64,000 bases of DNA from NCBI RefSeq assembly GCF_928391935.1, contig NZ_CAKMTD010000006.1, positions 62,001 through 126,000 of the forward strand. The letters run 5' to 3'. Made by a program: the position numbers and the translations under genes. Within the stretch, counting starts at the first letter, position 1. Each line of letters begins with the position of its first letter. The notes under the pieces were generated by a model. It was not told the DNA's origin. It made no database searches and saw nothing but the letters and a program-made list of their open reading frames with translations. Of this stretch, positions 51,810 to 60,041 are shown in pieces. Source of the DNA: Rothia nasimurium. GTDB lineage: Bacteria > Actinomycetota > Actinomycetes > Actinomycetales > Micrococcaceae.

Positions 51810-53465
51810 ATGACCTACACCGTTAGCGACTACCTGCTTGACCGTCTTGTTTCCCTGGGCGCTACCGATATTTTCGGTGTGCCCGGCGACTTTAACCTGC
51901 AGTTCCTTGACCATGTGATTGCCCACGAGCAGCTGACTTGGGTAGGTAACGCGAATGAGCTCAACGCCGGGTATGCGGCGGACGGTTACGCCCGCGTGGG
52001 CGGTATTGGTGCCCTGGTGACCACCTACGGGGTGGGTGAGCTTTCCGCTATTAACGCAACGGCCGGCTCCTACGCCGAGCACGTTCCCGTCCTGCATATT
52101 GTGGGTGCCCCGTCCAAGGACGCCCAGGCCGCCCACCTGACCATGCACCACACCCTGGGCGACGGCGACTTCACCCACTTTATTCGTATGGCCTCTGAGG
52201 TGTCCTGCGCGGTTGCTAACCTTGAACACGCCACCGCTACCGCCGAGATCGACCGCGTGCTGCGCGAGATGATGATTCAGAAGCGCCCCGGCTACATTCT
52301 GCTGGCAACCGACGTTGCGCGGGTGGAGGTGGCCCCGCCGTCCGGCCCCTTGGACGTCCCCGTTGCCCTCTCCTCCCCCGGTGCCCTGGAGAGTTTCCGT
52401 GCCGACCTGGCCGAGGTGCTGGCGGGCAAGCAGACCACGGTGCTTGCTGATCTTTTGGTTCACCGCATGGGTGCGCAGGCTAACCTGACCGAGATGCTGG
52501 CGGCAACCGGCCTGCCTTATGCCACCCTGATGTGGGGTAAGACCCTGGTGGACGAGTCCAAGCCGGCTTTTGCTGGTATTTACGCCGGGGTGGTGTCGTC
52601 GGCCCGCACCAAGGACGCCGTGGAGCAGGCAGAAGCTCTGATCTGCGCGGGCGTGACCTTCACCGACACCACGACCGCCGGTTTCTCCCAGAACCTGCCC
52701 GAGAATACCGTCTTTTTGGGTGCCCAGACCGCCAAGATTGGCCGCAAGACCTACGCCCCGCTGACCCTCGATACCGCCCTTGACCTGGTGCGGGAGGTCG
52801 CCCTTGAGGTAGGCGCAGCCCCCAAGGAGCTACTGCCCTGGGATGAAGAAACCCACGAAGACATCGACATGGAGGCCCCGCTGACCCAGGACGTCCTCTG
52901 GTCCCTGCTCTCCCGCGAGCTGTCCCCGGGCAACATTGTGGTGGCTGACCAGGGCACCTCCTTCTTCGGCATGGCCTCCCGCCGTTTCCCCGAGAATTCC
53001 ATGTTTATCGGCCAGCCCCTGTGGGGTTCAATCGGCTATACCCTGCCTGCCATGCTGGGGGCTGCTATTGCAGACCGCCAGGCGCGTGGCGTCCTGCTCA
53101 TTGGTGACGGCTCAGCCCAGCTGACCTTCCAGGAGATCGGCACCATGCTGGAGCAGAAAATTAACCCGGTGGTGGTGCTAATTAATAATGACGGCTACAC
53201 GGTGGAACGCGCTATTCACGGCGCTACCCAGCCCTACAACGATATTCGTAGCTACAACTGGCAGCTGATCCCGGCAGCTCTGGGTGCGACCGAGGACGAT
53301 GTGCTCATGCTGCGCGTGACCACCGCCGCCGAGCTGTTGGAGGCGACCGCCCTGACCCAGACCACCCGTGACAAGCTGGTGTTCCTGGAGGTCATGATGG
53401 GTAAGGACGACGTGCCCGCCCTGCTGGCTGACGTCGCCGCCGCGCTCACCCGCGCCAACTCCTAG
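51810..53465 (+). CDS. ThDP-dependent alpha-keto acid decarboxylase (indole-/phenylpyruvate type)
   Basis: 551 residues, pyruvate-decarboxylase fold. Cofactor-activating Glu region VGNANELNAGYAADGYAR (about 50-67), HHTLGDGDF active-site histidines (about 110-118) and the diphosphate/Mg motif GDGSAQLTFQEIGTML ... LINNDGY. It is close to indolepyruvate, phenylpyruvate and branched keto acid decarboxylases. With the paa and hpa clusters in the same window it could turn phenylpyruvate or hydroxyphenylpyruvate into the aldehyde leading to (hydroxy)phenylacetate. AAGGACACC precedes ATG 51810. Exact substrate uncertain. Confidence 0.85.
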   Translation: MTYTVSDYLLDRLVSLGATDIFGVPGDFNLQFLDHVIAHEQLTWVGNANELNAGYAADGYARVGGIGALVTTYGVGELSAINATAGSYAEHVPVLHIVGAPSKDAQAAHLTMHHTLGDGDFTHFIRMASEVSCAVANLEHATATAEIDRVLREMMIQKRPGYILLATDVARVEVAPPSGPLDVPVALSSPGALESFRADLAEVLAGKQTTVLADLLVHRMGAQANLTEMLAATGLPYATLMWGKTLVDESKPAFAGIYAGVVSSARTKDAVEQAEALICAGVTFTDTTTAGFSQNLPENTVFLGAQTAKIGRKTYAPLTLDTALDLVREVALEVGAAPKELLPWDEETHEDIDMEAPLTQDVLWSLLSRELSPGNIVVADQGTSFFGMASRRFPENSMFIGQPLWGSIGYTLPAMLGAAIADRQARGVLLIGDGSAQLTFQEIGTMLEQKINPVVVLINNDGYTVERAIHGATQPYNDIRSYNWQLIPAALGATEDDVLMLRVTTAAELLEATALTQTTRDKLVFLEVMMGKDDVPALLADVAAALTRANS

Positions 53466-53474
53466 CCCCTGTTG

Positions 53475-53535
53475 CCCCCGCTGTGTCACGACGTCCGGGC
53501 CTCCAGTGGCCGCCCGCAGGCGTCGTGACGGGGGC
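53475..53535. terminator. hairpin after the decarboxylase gene
   Basis: GTCACGACG (53486-53494) pairs with CGTCGTGAC (53521-53529), extended by GCCCCC (53475-53480)/GGGGGC (53530-53535). Loop GC-rich. No strong T run. Confidence 0.65.
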
Positions 53536-53557
53536 GGGACGGGCTGCCCCAGGACGG

Positions 53558-53642
53558 AATTTTGGTAGCGTAGGATAGGGAATTTTGGTAGCGTAGGATA
53601 GGGAATTTTGGTAGCGTAGGATAGGGAATTTTGGTAGCGTAG
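53558..53642. repeat. 23-bp tandem repeat upstream of the AAA ATPase gene
   Basis: AATTTTGGTAGCGTAGGATA followed by GGG is repeated at 53558, 53581 and 53604, with a partial copy at 53627. It ends 20 bases before the ATPase start codon. Each unit contains TAGGAT, which could act as a -10 box; it may also be a binding array. Confidence 0.95.
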
Positions 53643-53661
53643 AGAGCGGAATATTCGGATT

Positions 53662-54936
53662 ATGGCCTTGTCAGACGGAATATCACCATATCTGCACAGG
53701 ACGCTCGACCGCGAGCTCTCCTTCCTCATGCCTTACGCTTCCGCTATTGCGATTGATGGCCCCAAGGGTGTTGGCAAAACAGGCACAGCCAGCCGCCATG
53801 CAGACACTATTTTTTACCTTGATCAGGTAGAACAGCAGAACATTATGCGGGCTGATCCCTCATTCACAGCGGCACCAGCCGGTTCCTTACTCTTTGATGA
53901 GTGGCAGTATGTTCCAGAGGTGTGGAACTCGGTGCGTCGTCAGGTTGATCAGGGCGCTCCCCCGGGGCGTTTTTTGCTCACGGGTAGTGTCTCCCCTCTT
54001 GCAGGTGTTGACACCCACAGCGGGGCGGGGCGCATTCTGAGCCTGCGCATGCGTCCTCTGACTTACTATGAACGCTATCGTCCGCACGCACCTGTGAGTC
54101 TCTCAGAACTCCTGCTTGGGGAGGGCGACCCCGTCGCGGGCCAAACGACTCAGGCAACGCTTGAGGACTACTTCACCGCAATTGTCAGTAGCGGTTTCCC
54201 CGGCATTTTCCAGGCCCCGGAGCAGATTCGCCGGCGTCTGCTTGACGCCTACCTCCAGCGCGTCATCGACAAGGATTTACCCGACTCAGGGTATGCAGTA
54301 AGACGCCCTGAAACCTTCCGCCGCTGGCTCACCGCCTATGCGGCGGCAAGTTCTACCACCACAAGTTATTCTCGAATTCTCGACGCAACGAGTGCAGGTG
54401 ACGGTAGCCAGCCTGCCAAGACAACTACCGCAATGTACCGGGATTTTTTGATGAAGTTGTGGCTCCTTGACCCGGTGCCTGGATGGGTTCCGGTCAATAA
54501 TGAGTTCACGAAGCTCGCGGTTGCCCCTAAGCACCAGTTGGCAGACCCTGCCCTGGCTGCGCGACTTCTGGGCTTAGGAGCACGGGGGCTGGCAACAGCG
54601 CAGGGGGCTCATATGGCTGGGCCCCTCTTCGAATCGTTGGTCACCCTCAGTGTACGCACTGCTGCCCAGGCTGCTGAGGCTACGGTGAGTCACCTGCGCA
54701 CGCCCAAGGGGGATAGGGAGGTTGATTTGATTGTTCAGGGGCCCGAGGGGCAGGTTCTGGGTATTGAGGTGAAGTTGACCGCGAGCGTTACGGACGCGGA
54801 CGTCCGCCACCTCCTGTGGTTGCGGGAGAAGGCAGGGGGTGCGGTAACGAACCTGGTGGTGGTGACAACTGGCTCTCAGGCTTACCGCCGTCAGGACGGC
54901 GTAGCGGTAGTCCCGCTGGCCCTTTTAGCTGAGTAA
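53662..54936 (+). CDS. AAA-type ATPase with DUF4143 and PD-(D/E)XK-like C-terminus
   Basis: 424 residues. Walker A GPKGVGKTG at about 33-41; Walker B in GSLLFDEWQ; sensor LLTGSVSP. The C-terminal part (DUF4143-type) contains PKGDREVDLIVQGPEGQVLGIEVK, the D-x(n)-E-x-K pattern of a nuclease fold. Proteins of this family are widespread single genes of unknown function, sometimes linked to mobile DNA or toxin-antitoxin loci; here it is near hipBA. ATG 53662. Preceded by the 23-bp repeats. Confidence 0.85.
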   Translation: MALSDGISPYLHRTLDRELSFLMPYASAIAIDGPKGVGKTGTASRHADTIFYLDQVEQQNIMRADPSFTAAPAGSLLFDEWQYVPEVWNSVRRQVDQGAPPGRFLLTGSVSPLAGVDTHSGAGRILSLRMRPLTYYERYRPHAPVSLSELLLGEGDPVAGQTTQATLEDYFTAIVSSGFPGIFQAPEQIRRRLLDAYLQRVIDKDLPDSGYAVRRPETFRRWLTAYAAASSTTTSYSRILDATSAGDGSQPAKTTTAMYRDFLMKLWLLDPVPGWVPVNNEFTKLAVAPKHQLADPALAARLLGLGARGLATAQGAHMAGPLFESLVTLSVRTAAQAAEATVSHLRTPKGDREVDLIVQGPEGQVLGIEVKLTASVTDADVRHLLWLREKAGGAVTNLVVVTTGSQAYRRQDGVAVVPLALLAE

Positions 54937-55021
54937 CGTCCGGGCCCCAGGCGGGGCGAGCAGGGCCGCCAAGGGCTGCACCCAAAACCAGCAAGCCAGC
55001 TCCCCCACTAGCCCCTATGAC

Positions 55022-56332
55022 CTAGTCCCCCCGACCCAGAAGAGTCAGCGTCACATCAGATAGGTGTTTGACCTCCGGGTACAGACGCTCAGGCAAAGCA
55101 CTGTTTCCTATGGCCTTAGACTCTGCAGTGAATACAGCCTCTAATGCAACCGGCAATCTCTCTGCAATCTCCCTCACCGTTGCTACCACCCAATCTGCGT
55201 CTATGCTGGCCGCTCCTGCAAACCTCTCCCAATGCCTACGAGTAATCTTGCCAAAGCGCCGTTCGCCCCCAATAGCCATAGCAGCCTTTCTCAGCTCGTC
55301 AGAAACCCCAGGAAGCCCATCGTTTTCGCTATAGCCAAACTCCGAGCCTCCCGGCTCGTAGGGTAAGGCTGAGGCAACATCATAAAAAGGAGCCAAAACC
55401 AAGCGACCGTTAGGAAGGTGTATCAGCGAATAATTTTTCGCGTGGGCATCAGGAGCACCCAACAGATAGTTGCCGATAAGCCCTTGAACGAATTTTTCAA
55501 TTTCTGAGTCAGCCGCCCCGTTCAGCCTTAAAACTTCAATTATTTTTAGGGCGCTGGGCCCTTTATTGGATTCGTATTTATTCTGCGGGAGGGTAGAGGT
55601 TGCCTGGCAGAAATCCTCCTGGTGCAGACGCATAACCTGCCCATCACCTAGGCGTAAACGGTCATAACGACTAACAATAATTGCCGGTACTCCATCGAAA
55701 GTACGGTACTCCGTGGAAGCAACCGCTAGCCCCACTTCGCCCAAGGCCTTAAGGCAGAGGTGCTCATTAAGAGCCTGATCTTTTAAGGTATGAATACCCG
55801 GCTTAAAGATATGGGTTGTTGGTTCTGCACCTCTAGCTTCGAACCAGCCACCGTTCTCCTGTCGTAGCGCAAATTTACTCTGTGCACCAGCCAAGGACCA
55901 CCGCTCCCGAGGAAGAATCCATGACTGCCCCGAATCTGCCAGGCTCCTCAAACGGTTAGCTATTGTTTCTTCATCGCAGGAGATCAACTCACCAGTAAGG
56001 TTCAGAGAGGGGTCTTCACTGTCGGGGTCGAAAAACTGAACCGCTCCGGCGCAGTCAGCACCAATGTGTTCAAGCAAGGCAAAAGGATTTCGGGGGGAAA
56101 CACCAAACTCCCGCCCCAAGGCCTCACGCACCCCGTAGCCTTCTGGCACAAGGCCCTCGATAAAAGCTCTCGTCACTTTTGCTGAGTAAGGGGCTTCACG
56201 CACTGGCATAGCAACTGAGAGCTGCAGAGTATCACTCACACCAGAAAAGTATTGGAAGGAAAGACTGCCTGCGCCTGACTGTCTAAGAGTGCCGATTTTT
56301 TGACCATAGGAGTAGGCTACAAGTTGTTTCAT
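55022..56332 (-). CDS. hipA: HipA-family serine/threonine kinase toxin
   Basis: 436 residues. HipA_N-like region to about 115, then the kinase domain: SLAGAQSKFAL with Ser146 in the position of the autophosphorylated Ser150 of E. coli HipA, HIFKPG lysine (about 177), catalytic Asp295 and Asn300 in GAPDAHAKNYSL and metal-binding Asp318 in PFYDVAS. HipA phosphorylates an aminoacyl-tRNA synthetase, inducing growth arrest. It overlaps the antitoxin stop (ATGA-type, 4 bases). All key residues are present, so it is likely active. Confidence 0.93.
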   Translation of the reverse strand: MKQLVAYSYGQKIGTLRQSGAGSLSFQYFSGVSDTLQLSVAMPVREAPYSAKVTRAFIEGLVPEGYGVREALGREFGVSPRNPFALLEHIGADCAGAVQFFDPDSEDPSLNLTGELISCDEETIANRLRSLADSGQSWILPRERWSLAGAQSKFALRQENGGWFEARGAEPTTHIFKPGIHTLKDQALNEHLCLKALGEVGLAVASTEYRTFDGVPAIIVSRYDRLRLGDGQVMRLHQEDFCQATSTLPQNKYESNKGPSALKIIEVLRLNGAADSEIEKFVQGLIGNYLLGAPDAHAKNYSLIHLPNGRLVLAPFYDVASALPYEPGGSEFGYSENDGLPGVSDELRKAAMAIGGERRFGKITRRHWERFAGAASIDADWVVATVREIAERLPVALEAVFTAESKAIGNSALPERLYPEVKHLSDVTLTLLGRGD

Positions 56333-56694
56333 GACTTTCTACCACCTTCTAGGGTGGCACGCACTTCTTGCTGCAACCTAGTCTCACCGAAAAGGTGGCT
56401 CAGCTGGTCGTCCGTAGGGAAAATAATATCGGGCATATCGTCTGTCGTTTCTTTAGGGCTCTGCGCCCGCTCTTCCGCAGACCAGGACAGGGTGATATCG
56501 ACTCCCAGAACCTTCAACAGGTCCAGAACTTTACCCAACTCTGCCCTAGGGCGTTTGCCCTGCTCGATACCGCTTATCCATTCGCGTGAAACCTTAGCTC
56601 TTTGGGCAAGCTCTTGCTGGGTTAGACCAGATTTTGTGCGGGCGTCATGGATAAAAGCTCCCAGATTTTTCTGATGGGTGATTTTCCGCTCCAT
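56329..56694 (-). CDS. hipB: HipB-type antitoxin, helix-turn-helix
   Basis: 121 residues from ATG 56694 (GGAAGG upstream); a GTG six codons earlier is possible. An XRE helix-turn-helix is at about 12-60 (LGAFIHDARTKSGLTQQELAQRAKVSREWISGIEQGKRP). The C-terminal tail of about 50 residues is longer than the E. coli HipB tail. It neutralises HipA and represses the operon. Direct repeats ATGTGAACGTAC (56746 and 56772) lie upstream. Confidence 0.92.
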   Translation of the reverse strand: MERKITHQKNLGAFIHDARTKSGLTQQELAQRAKVSREWISGIEQGKRPRAELGKVLDLLKVLGVDITLSWSAEERAQSPKETTDDMPDIIFPTDDQLSHLFGETRLQQEVRATLEGGRKS

Positions 56695-56721
56695 TTTTAC
56701 CTTCCGCACCACAAGAGTTAT

Positions 56722-56783
56722 GTGTCAACACGTCCACACCATTGCATGTGAACGTACCATCACAATATCAAATGTGAACGTAC
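56722..56783 (-). promoter_or_regulatory. candidate HipB operators
   Basis: ATGTGAACGTAC occurs at 56746-56757 and 56772-56783, 26 bases apart in the same orientation, with a looser TGTGTCAACACGTCC at 56721-56735, directly upstream of hipB. Repeated sites like these are typical for autoregulated antitoxins. Confidence 0.65.
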
Positions 56784-56844
56784 TGCCACAAGACTGAAAG
56801 AAATAAACCCTCCCTGCCCTTCTAGACCTCCACGACATAAACAC

Positions 56845-56876
56845 AGGGGCCCACACCCCGCAGGGTGTAGGCCCCT
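56845..56876. terminator. terminator after the aldehyde dehydrogenase gene
   Basis: AGGGGCC and ACACCC pair with GGGTGT and GGCCCCT around CGCA, two stem segments separated by a C/A mismatch. Downstream of the minus-strand aldehyde dehydrogenase gene ending at 56896. Confidence 0.8.
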
Positions 56877-56895
56877 ATCAGCCAGGGAATCTACT

Positions 56896-58278
56896 TTAAC
56901 CAGCTACAAAGTAGAGGCGCTTATTGACGAATTCGTCCATGCCGTAGGGACCGAGTTCGCGGCCGTAGCCGGAGTTCTTGACGCCACCGAAGGGGATTTC
57001 GGCGCCTTCACCGGCGGGGGTGTTGACGTTGACCATGCCGGCGTCAATCTGCTGGGCCAGGCGGCGGGCGCGGGCCTCGTCCTGGGAGAAGACGGCACCA
57101 CCCAGGCCGTACTGGGTGTTGTTGGCCAGCTCAATGGCTTCTTCGTCGCTCTCTACCCGGTAGACGGTGGCGACGGGGCCGAAGAGCTCTTGGTAGTAGA
57201 CCTCGGAGCCGACGGGTACGTCGGTGAGGACGGCCGGGGAGAGGTAGGCGCTCTTCTCATCCAGCAGCTGCCCACCGGCGCGGAGGGTGGCACCGGCGGC
57301 AACAGCAGCGTCCAGCTGCTTCTTGAGGCCTTCGGCTGCCGAGCGGGAGGAGAGGGCCATGTAGGTGGTTTCGTCTGCTTCGGCGGGTTTACCCGGCTTC
57401 ATAGCTTCGGCCAACTTGACCAGCTCAGCCACAAACTCGTCGTAAATATCGGCCATGACGATCATGCGCTTGTTGGAGTTGCAGGCCTGGCCGGTGTTGT
57501 ACATGCGGAAGCCCCAGGCGGTGGCGGCGGCTTCGGCGACGTTGTCGGTGTCGAGCACGATGTAGGGGTCGGAGCCGCCCAGTTCGAGTACGGCCTTCTT
57601 GAGGTTGCGCCCGGCGATACCGGCCACGATAGCGCCAGCTCGTTCGGAGCCGGTCAGGGAGACACCCTGGATGTGGCGGTGACCGATCATGGCCTCAATC
57701 TGGTCGTGGCTAGCGAAAACTGCCTCGTAGACACCCTCGGGGACCCCGGCGTCCTTCATAATCTCAGCAATGACGAGTGCTGACTTGGGGCAGATTTCGG
57801 CATGCTTGAGCACAATGGTGTTGCCCAGCATGAGGTTGGGGGCTGCGAAGCGGGCCACCTGGTAGTAGGGGAAGTTCCAGGGCATGATGCCCAGCAGGGC
57901 ACCCAGGGGCTTGCGCTGGATGTAGGCCTCGGAGTTCTCAGCGGAGGAGGGAATCGGTTCGTCCTTCAGGTGGTCGGCGGCGATCCCGGCGTAGTAGGCG
58001 AAGATGGCGGAGGAGAACTCGGCCTCTTCAATGCCCTCTGAGATGGGCTTACCCATTTCCTGGGAGATGATTTCGGCCAGCTCCTGCTTGCGCTCTTCAA
58101 AGAGTTCAGCGATCCGGTTCACAATAGCGGCGCGTTCTTCGACGCTGGTGGTGCGCCAGGAGAGGTAGGCGCTGTGGGCCCGTTCTACGGCGGCGGTGGC
58201 CTGCTCGTCGGTGAGGGTGTCGAAGGTTTCGAGGACGGTTCCGGTGGTGGGGTCTTCGAGGCGGTAGGTGGCGCTCAC
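56896..58278 (-). CDS. NAD(P)-dependent aldehyde dehydrogenase, succinate-semialdehyde/aminobutyraldehyde type
   Basis: 460 residues from GTG 58278 (AAAGGAGCACCCC upstream). Motifs: IMPWNFPYYQVARFAAP, general base in KAVLELGGSDPYIVLDTDN and the catalytic Cys in NTGQACNSNKRMIV. The NTGQAC block is that of the bacterial YneI/SSADH-like subfamily. Likely oxidises succinate semialdehyde or a related amino aldehyde in putrescine/GABA breakdown, as it is next to a second dehydrogenase, a permease and an amine oxidase. Upstream frame to 58539 overlaps the neighbour and is not used. Confidence 0.85.
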   Translation of the reverse strand: MSATYRLEDPTTGTVLETFDTLTDEQATAAVERAHSAYLSWRTTSVEERAAIVNRIAELFEERKQELAEIISQEMGKPISEGIEEAEFSSAIFAYYAGIAADHLKDEPIPSSAENSEAYIQRKPLGALLGIMPWNFPYYQVARFAAPNLMLGNTIVLKHAEICPKSALVIAEIMKDAGVPEGVYEAVFASHDQIEAMIGHRHIQGVSLTGSERAGAIVAGIAGRNLKKAVLELGGSDPYIVLDTDNVAEAAATAWGFRMYNTGQACNSNKRMIVMADIYDEFVAELVKLAEAMKPGKPAEADETTYMALSSRSAAEGLKKQLDAAVAAGATLRAGGQLLDEKSAYLSPAVLTDVPVGSEVYYQELFGPVATVYRVESDEEAIELANNTQYGLGGAVFSQDEARARRLAQQIDAGMVNVNTPAGEGAEIPFGGVKNSGYGRELGPYGMDEFVNKRLYFVAG

Positions 58279-58360
58279 GGGGTGCTCCTTTACTGTCGTG
58301 GCCCGGTGGGGCTGGCTGTGTAGAGAGGACGGGCCCGGCCCGGCTCCTTGCCCGGGGGCA

Positions 58361-58370
58361 GGGGGGGGGG
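58361..58370. other. homopolymer G10 tract
   Basis: Ten consecutive G in the 124-base gap between the two aldehyde dehydrogenase genes, about 90 bases before the start of the downstream gene. It could slip and vary, or be a sequencing artefact. Confidence 0.8.
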
Positions 58371-58402
58371 CGGGCGCGTCCTCGATGTGGTGGGGCAGGT
58401 GA

Positions 58403-59893
58403 TTACTGCTGGGCGTAGGGGTCGCGCATGCCGATGTACTGGATGGAGGAGTATTCGGCGATACCTTCGGCGGCTCCCTCGCGGCCCATGCCGGACTGCT
58501 TGACGCCACCGAAGGGGGCAGCGGCGTTGGAGACAACACCGGCGTTGAAGCCCATGATGCCGAACTCTAGGTGGTCGCTGGCGCGGTAGAGGCGGTCGAT
58601 GGATTCGGTGTAGACGTAGGAGGCCAGGCCGTATTCGGTGTCGTTGGCTAGCTCGTAGGCCTCGTATTCGTCCTTGAAGGTGAAGATGGGGGCGATGGGG
58701 CCGAAGATTTCTTCGCGGGCGACGCGGGCGTCGCGGGGCACATCGACCAGGACGGTGGGCTTGTAGAAGTAGCCTGCGCCCTCCCCCTTTTCGCCGCCGG
58801 TGAGCACGCGGGCGCCCTTGGCGACGGCGTCCTCAACGAGGGCAACCATGGAGTCCTGGGCTTTCTGCTCGATGAGGGGGCCGCAGGTGACGCCTTCGTC
58901 CAGGCCGTTGCCGACCTTGAGGGCGGCCATGGCGTCGGCGAACTTCTGGGAGAATTCTTCGGCCAGGGATTCGTGGACAATGAAGCGGTTGGCGGCGGTG
59001 CAGGCTTCGCCGATGTTACGCATCTTGGCGGCCATGGCTCCGGCAACGGCCTGGTCGATGTCGGCGTCCTCGAAGACCAGGAAGGGGGCGTTGCCGCCCA
59101 GTTCCATGGAGGTGCGCAGGACGTTGTCGGCGGCCTTCTTGAGCAGATCCTTGCCGACGGGGGTGGAGCCGGTGAAGGAGACCTTGCGCAGGCGGGGGTC
59201 GCTCATGATGGGCTCGGAGATGGCTGCTGCTGACTTGGAGGAGACGACGTTGAGGACGCCTGCGGGCAGGCCGGCGTCGAGCATGGTCTGGGCGAAGTAC
59301 TGGCTGGTCAGCGGGGTGAGGCGGGCGGGCTTGAGCACCATGGTGCAGCCTGCTGCGACGGCGGGGGCGACCTTGCGGGTGCCCATGGCCAGGGGGAAGT
59401 TCCAGGGGGTGATCAGTAGGCAGGGGCCGACGGGCTTGTGGCGGGTGATCATGCGCAGGGTGCCCTCGGGCATGTTGAGGGAGCGTCCGTAGTGGCGGGG
59501 GGTTTCTTCGGCGAACCAGCGCAGGAACTCAGCCCCGTACTTGACCTCGCCGAGGGCTTCGGCGTAGGGCTTGCCCATCTCTAGGGTCATGAGGGTGGCG
59601 AATTCTTCGGCGCGGTCGGTGACGAGTTCGAAGGCGCGGCGCAGGATTTCGGCACGTTCACGCGGGGGTGTGGCGGCCCAGCCGTGCTCGCCAGCCTCTT
59701 TTTCGGCGCGGCAGGCGGAGTCGAGGGCGGCCAGGGCGTCCTCTTCGGTGGCAGAAGCTAGGGTTGCGATGACTTCACCGGTGGCGGGGTTTTCTACGTC
59801 GAAGGTGCCGCCGTCGGAGGCGTCGCGCCACTGGCCGTCAATGAGCAGGCCGGTGGGTACTTTGGCGAGGAGTTCTTTGACATCTACGGTCAT
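58403..59893 (-). CDS. gabD: succinate-semialdehyde dehydrogenase
   Basis: 496 residues, GabD type. LITPWNFPLAMGTRKVAPAVAAGCTMVLKP, general base in RTSMELGGNAPFLVFEDADID and catalytic Cys in MRNIGEACTAANRFIVH are the diagnostic GabD blocks. Converts succinate semialdehyde to succinate, the last step of GABA breakdown. Start ATG 59893 preceded by GAAAGGTACACC. Lies upstream of the second dehydrogenase with which it is probably co-transcribed. Confidence 0.93.
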   Translation of the reverse strand: MTVDVKELLAKVPTGLLIDGQWRDASDGGTFDVENPATGEVIATLASATEEDALAALDSACRAEKEAGEHGWAATPPRERAEILRRAFELVTDRAEEFATLMTLEMGKPYAEALGEVKYGAEFLRWFAEETPRHYGRSLNMPEGTLRMITRHKPVGPCLLITPWNFPLAMGTRKVAPAVAAGCTMVLKPARLTPLTSQYFAQTMLDAGLPAGVLNVVSSKSAAAISEPIMSDPRLRKVSFTGSTPVGKDLLKKAADNVLRTSMELGGNAPFLVFEDADIDQAVAGAMAAKMRNIGEACTAANRFIVHESLAEEFSQKFADAMAALKVGNGLDEGVTCGPLIEQKAQDSMVALVEDAVAKGARVLTGGEKGEGAGYFYKPTVLVDVPRDARVAREEIFGPIAPIFTFKDEYEAYELANDTEYGLASYVYTESIDRLYRASDHLEFGIMGFNAGVVSNAAAPFGGVKQSGMGREGAAEGIAEYSSIQYIGMRDPYAQQ

Positions 59894-60041
59894 GGTGGGG
59901 GTGTACCTTTCAGTTGTGAAGCGTCATTGCCGGTGGCGGGAGGGGTACTCGGACCCCCTGCTATCCTACGCCTGCAGACGCCGGGCCAGGTAGCCCATCT
60001 CACACTGTTTATCCAAGGGGGTGGGCGTTTTATCTAGTGAT

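Noticed and set aside
53558..53642. 23-bp tandem repeat considered as a CRISPR array
   Set aside because: No spacers between the units; a simple tandem repeat.
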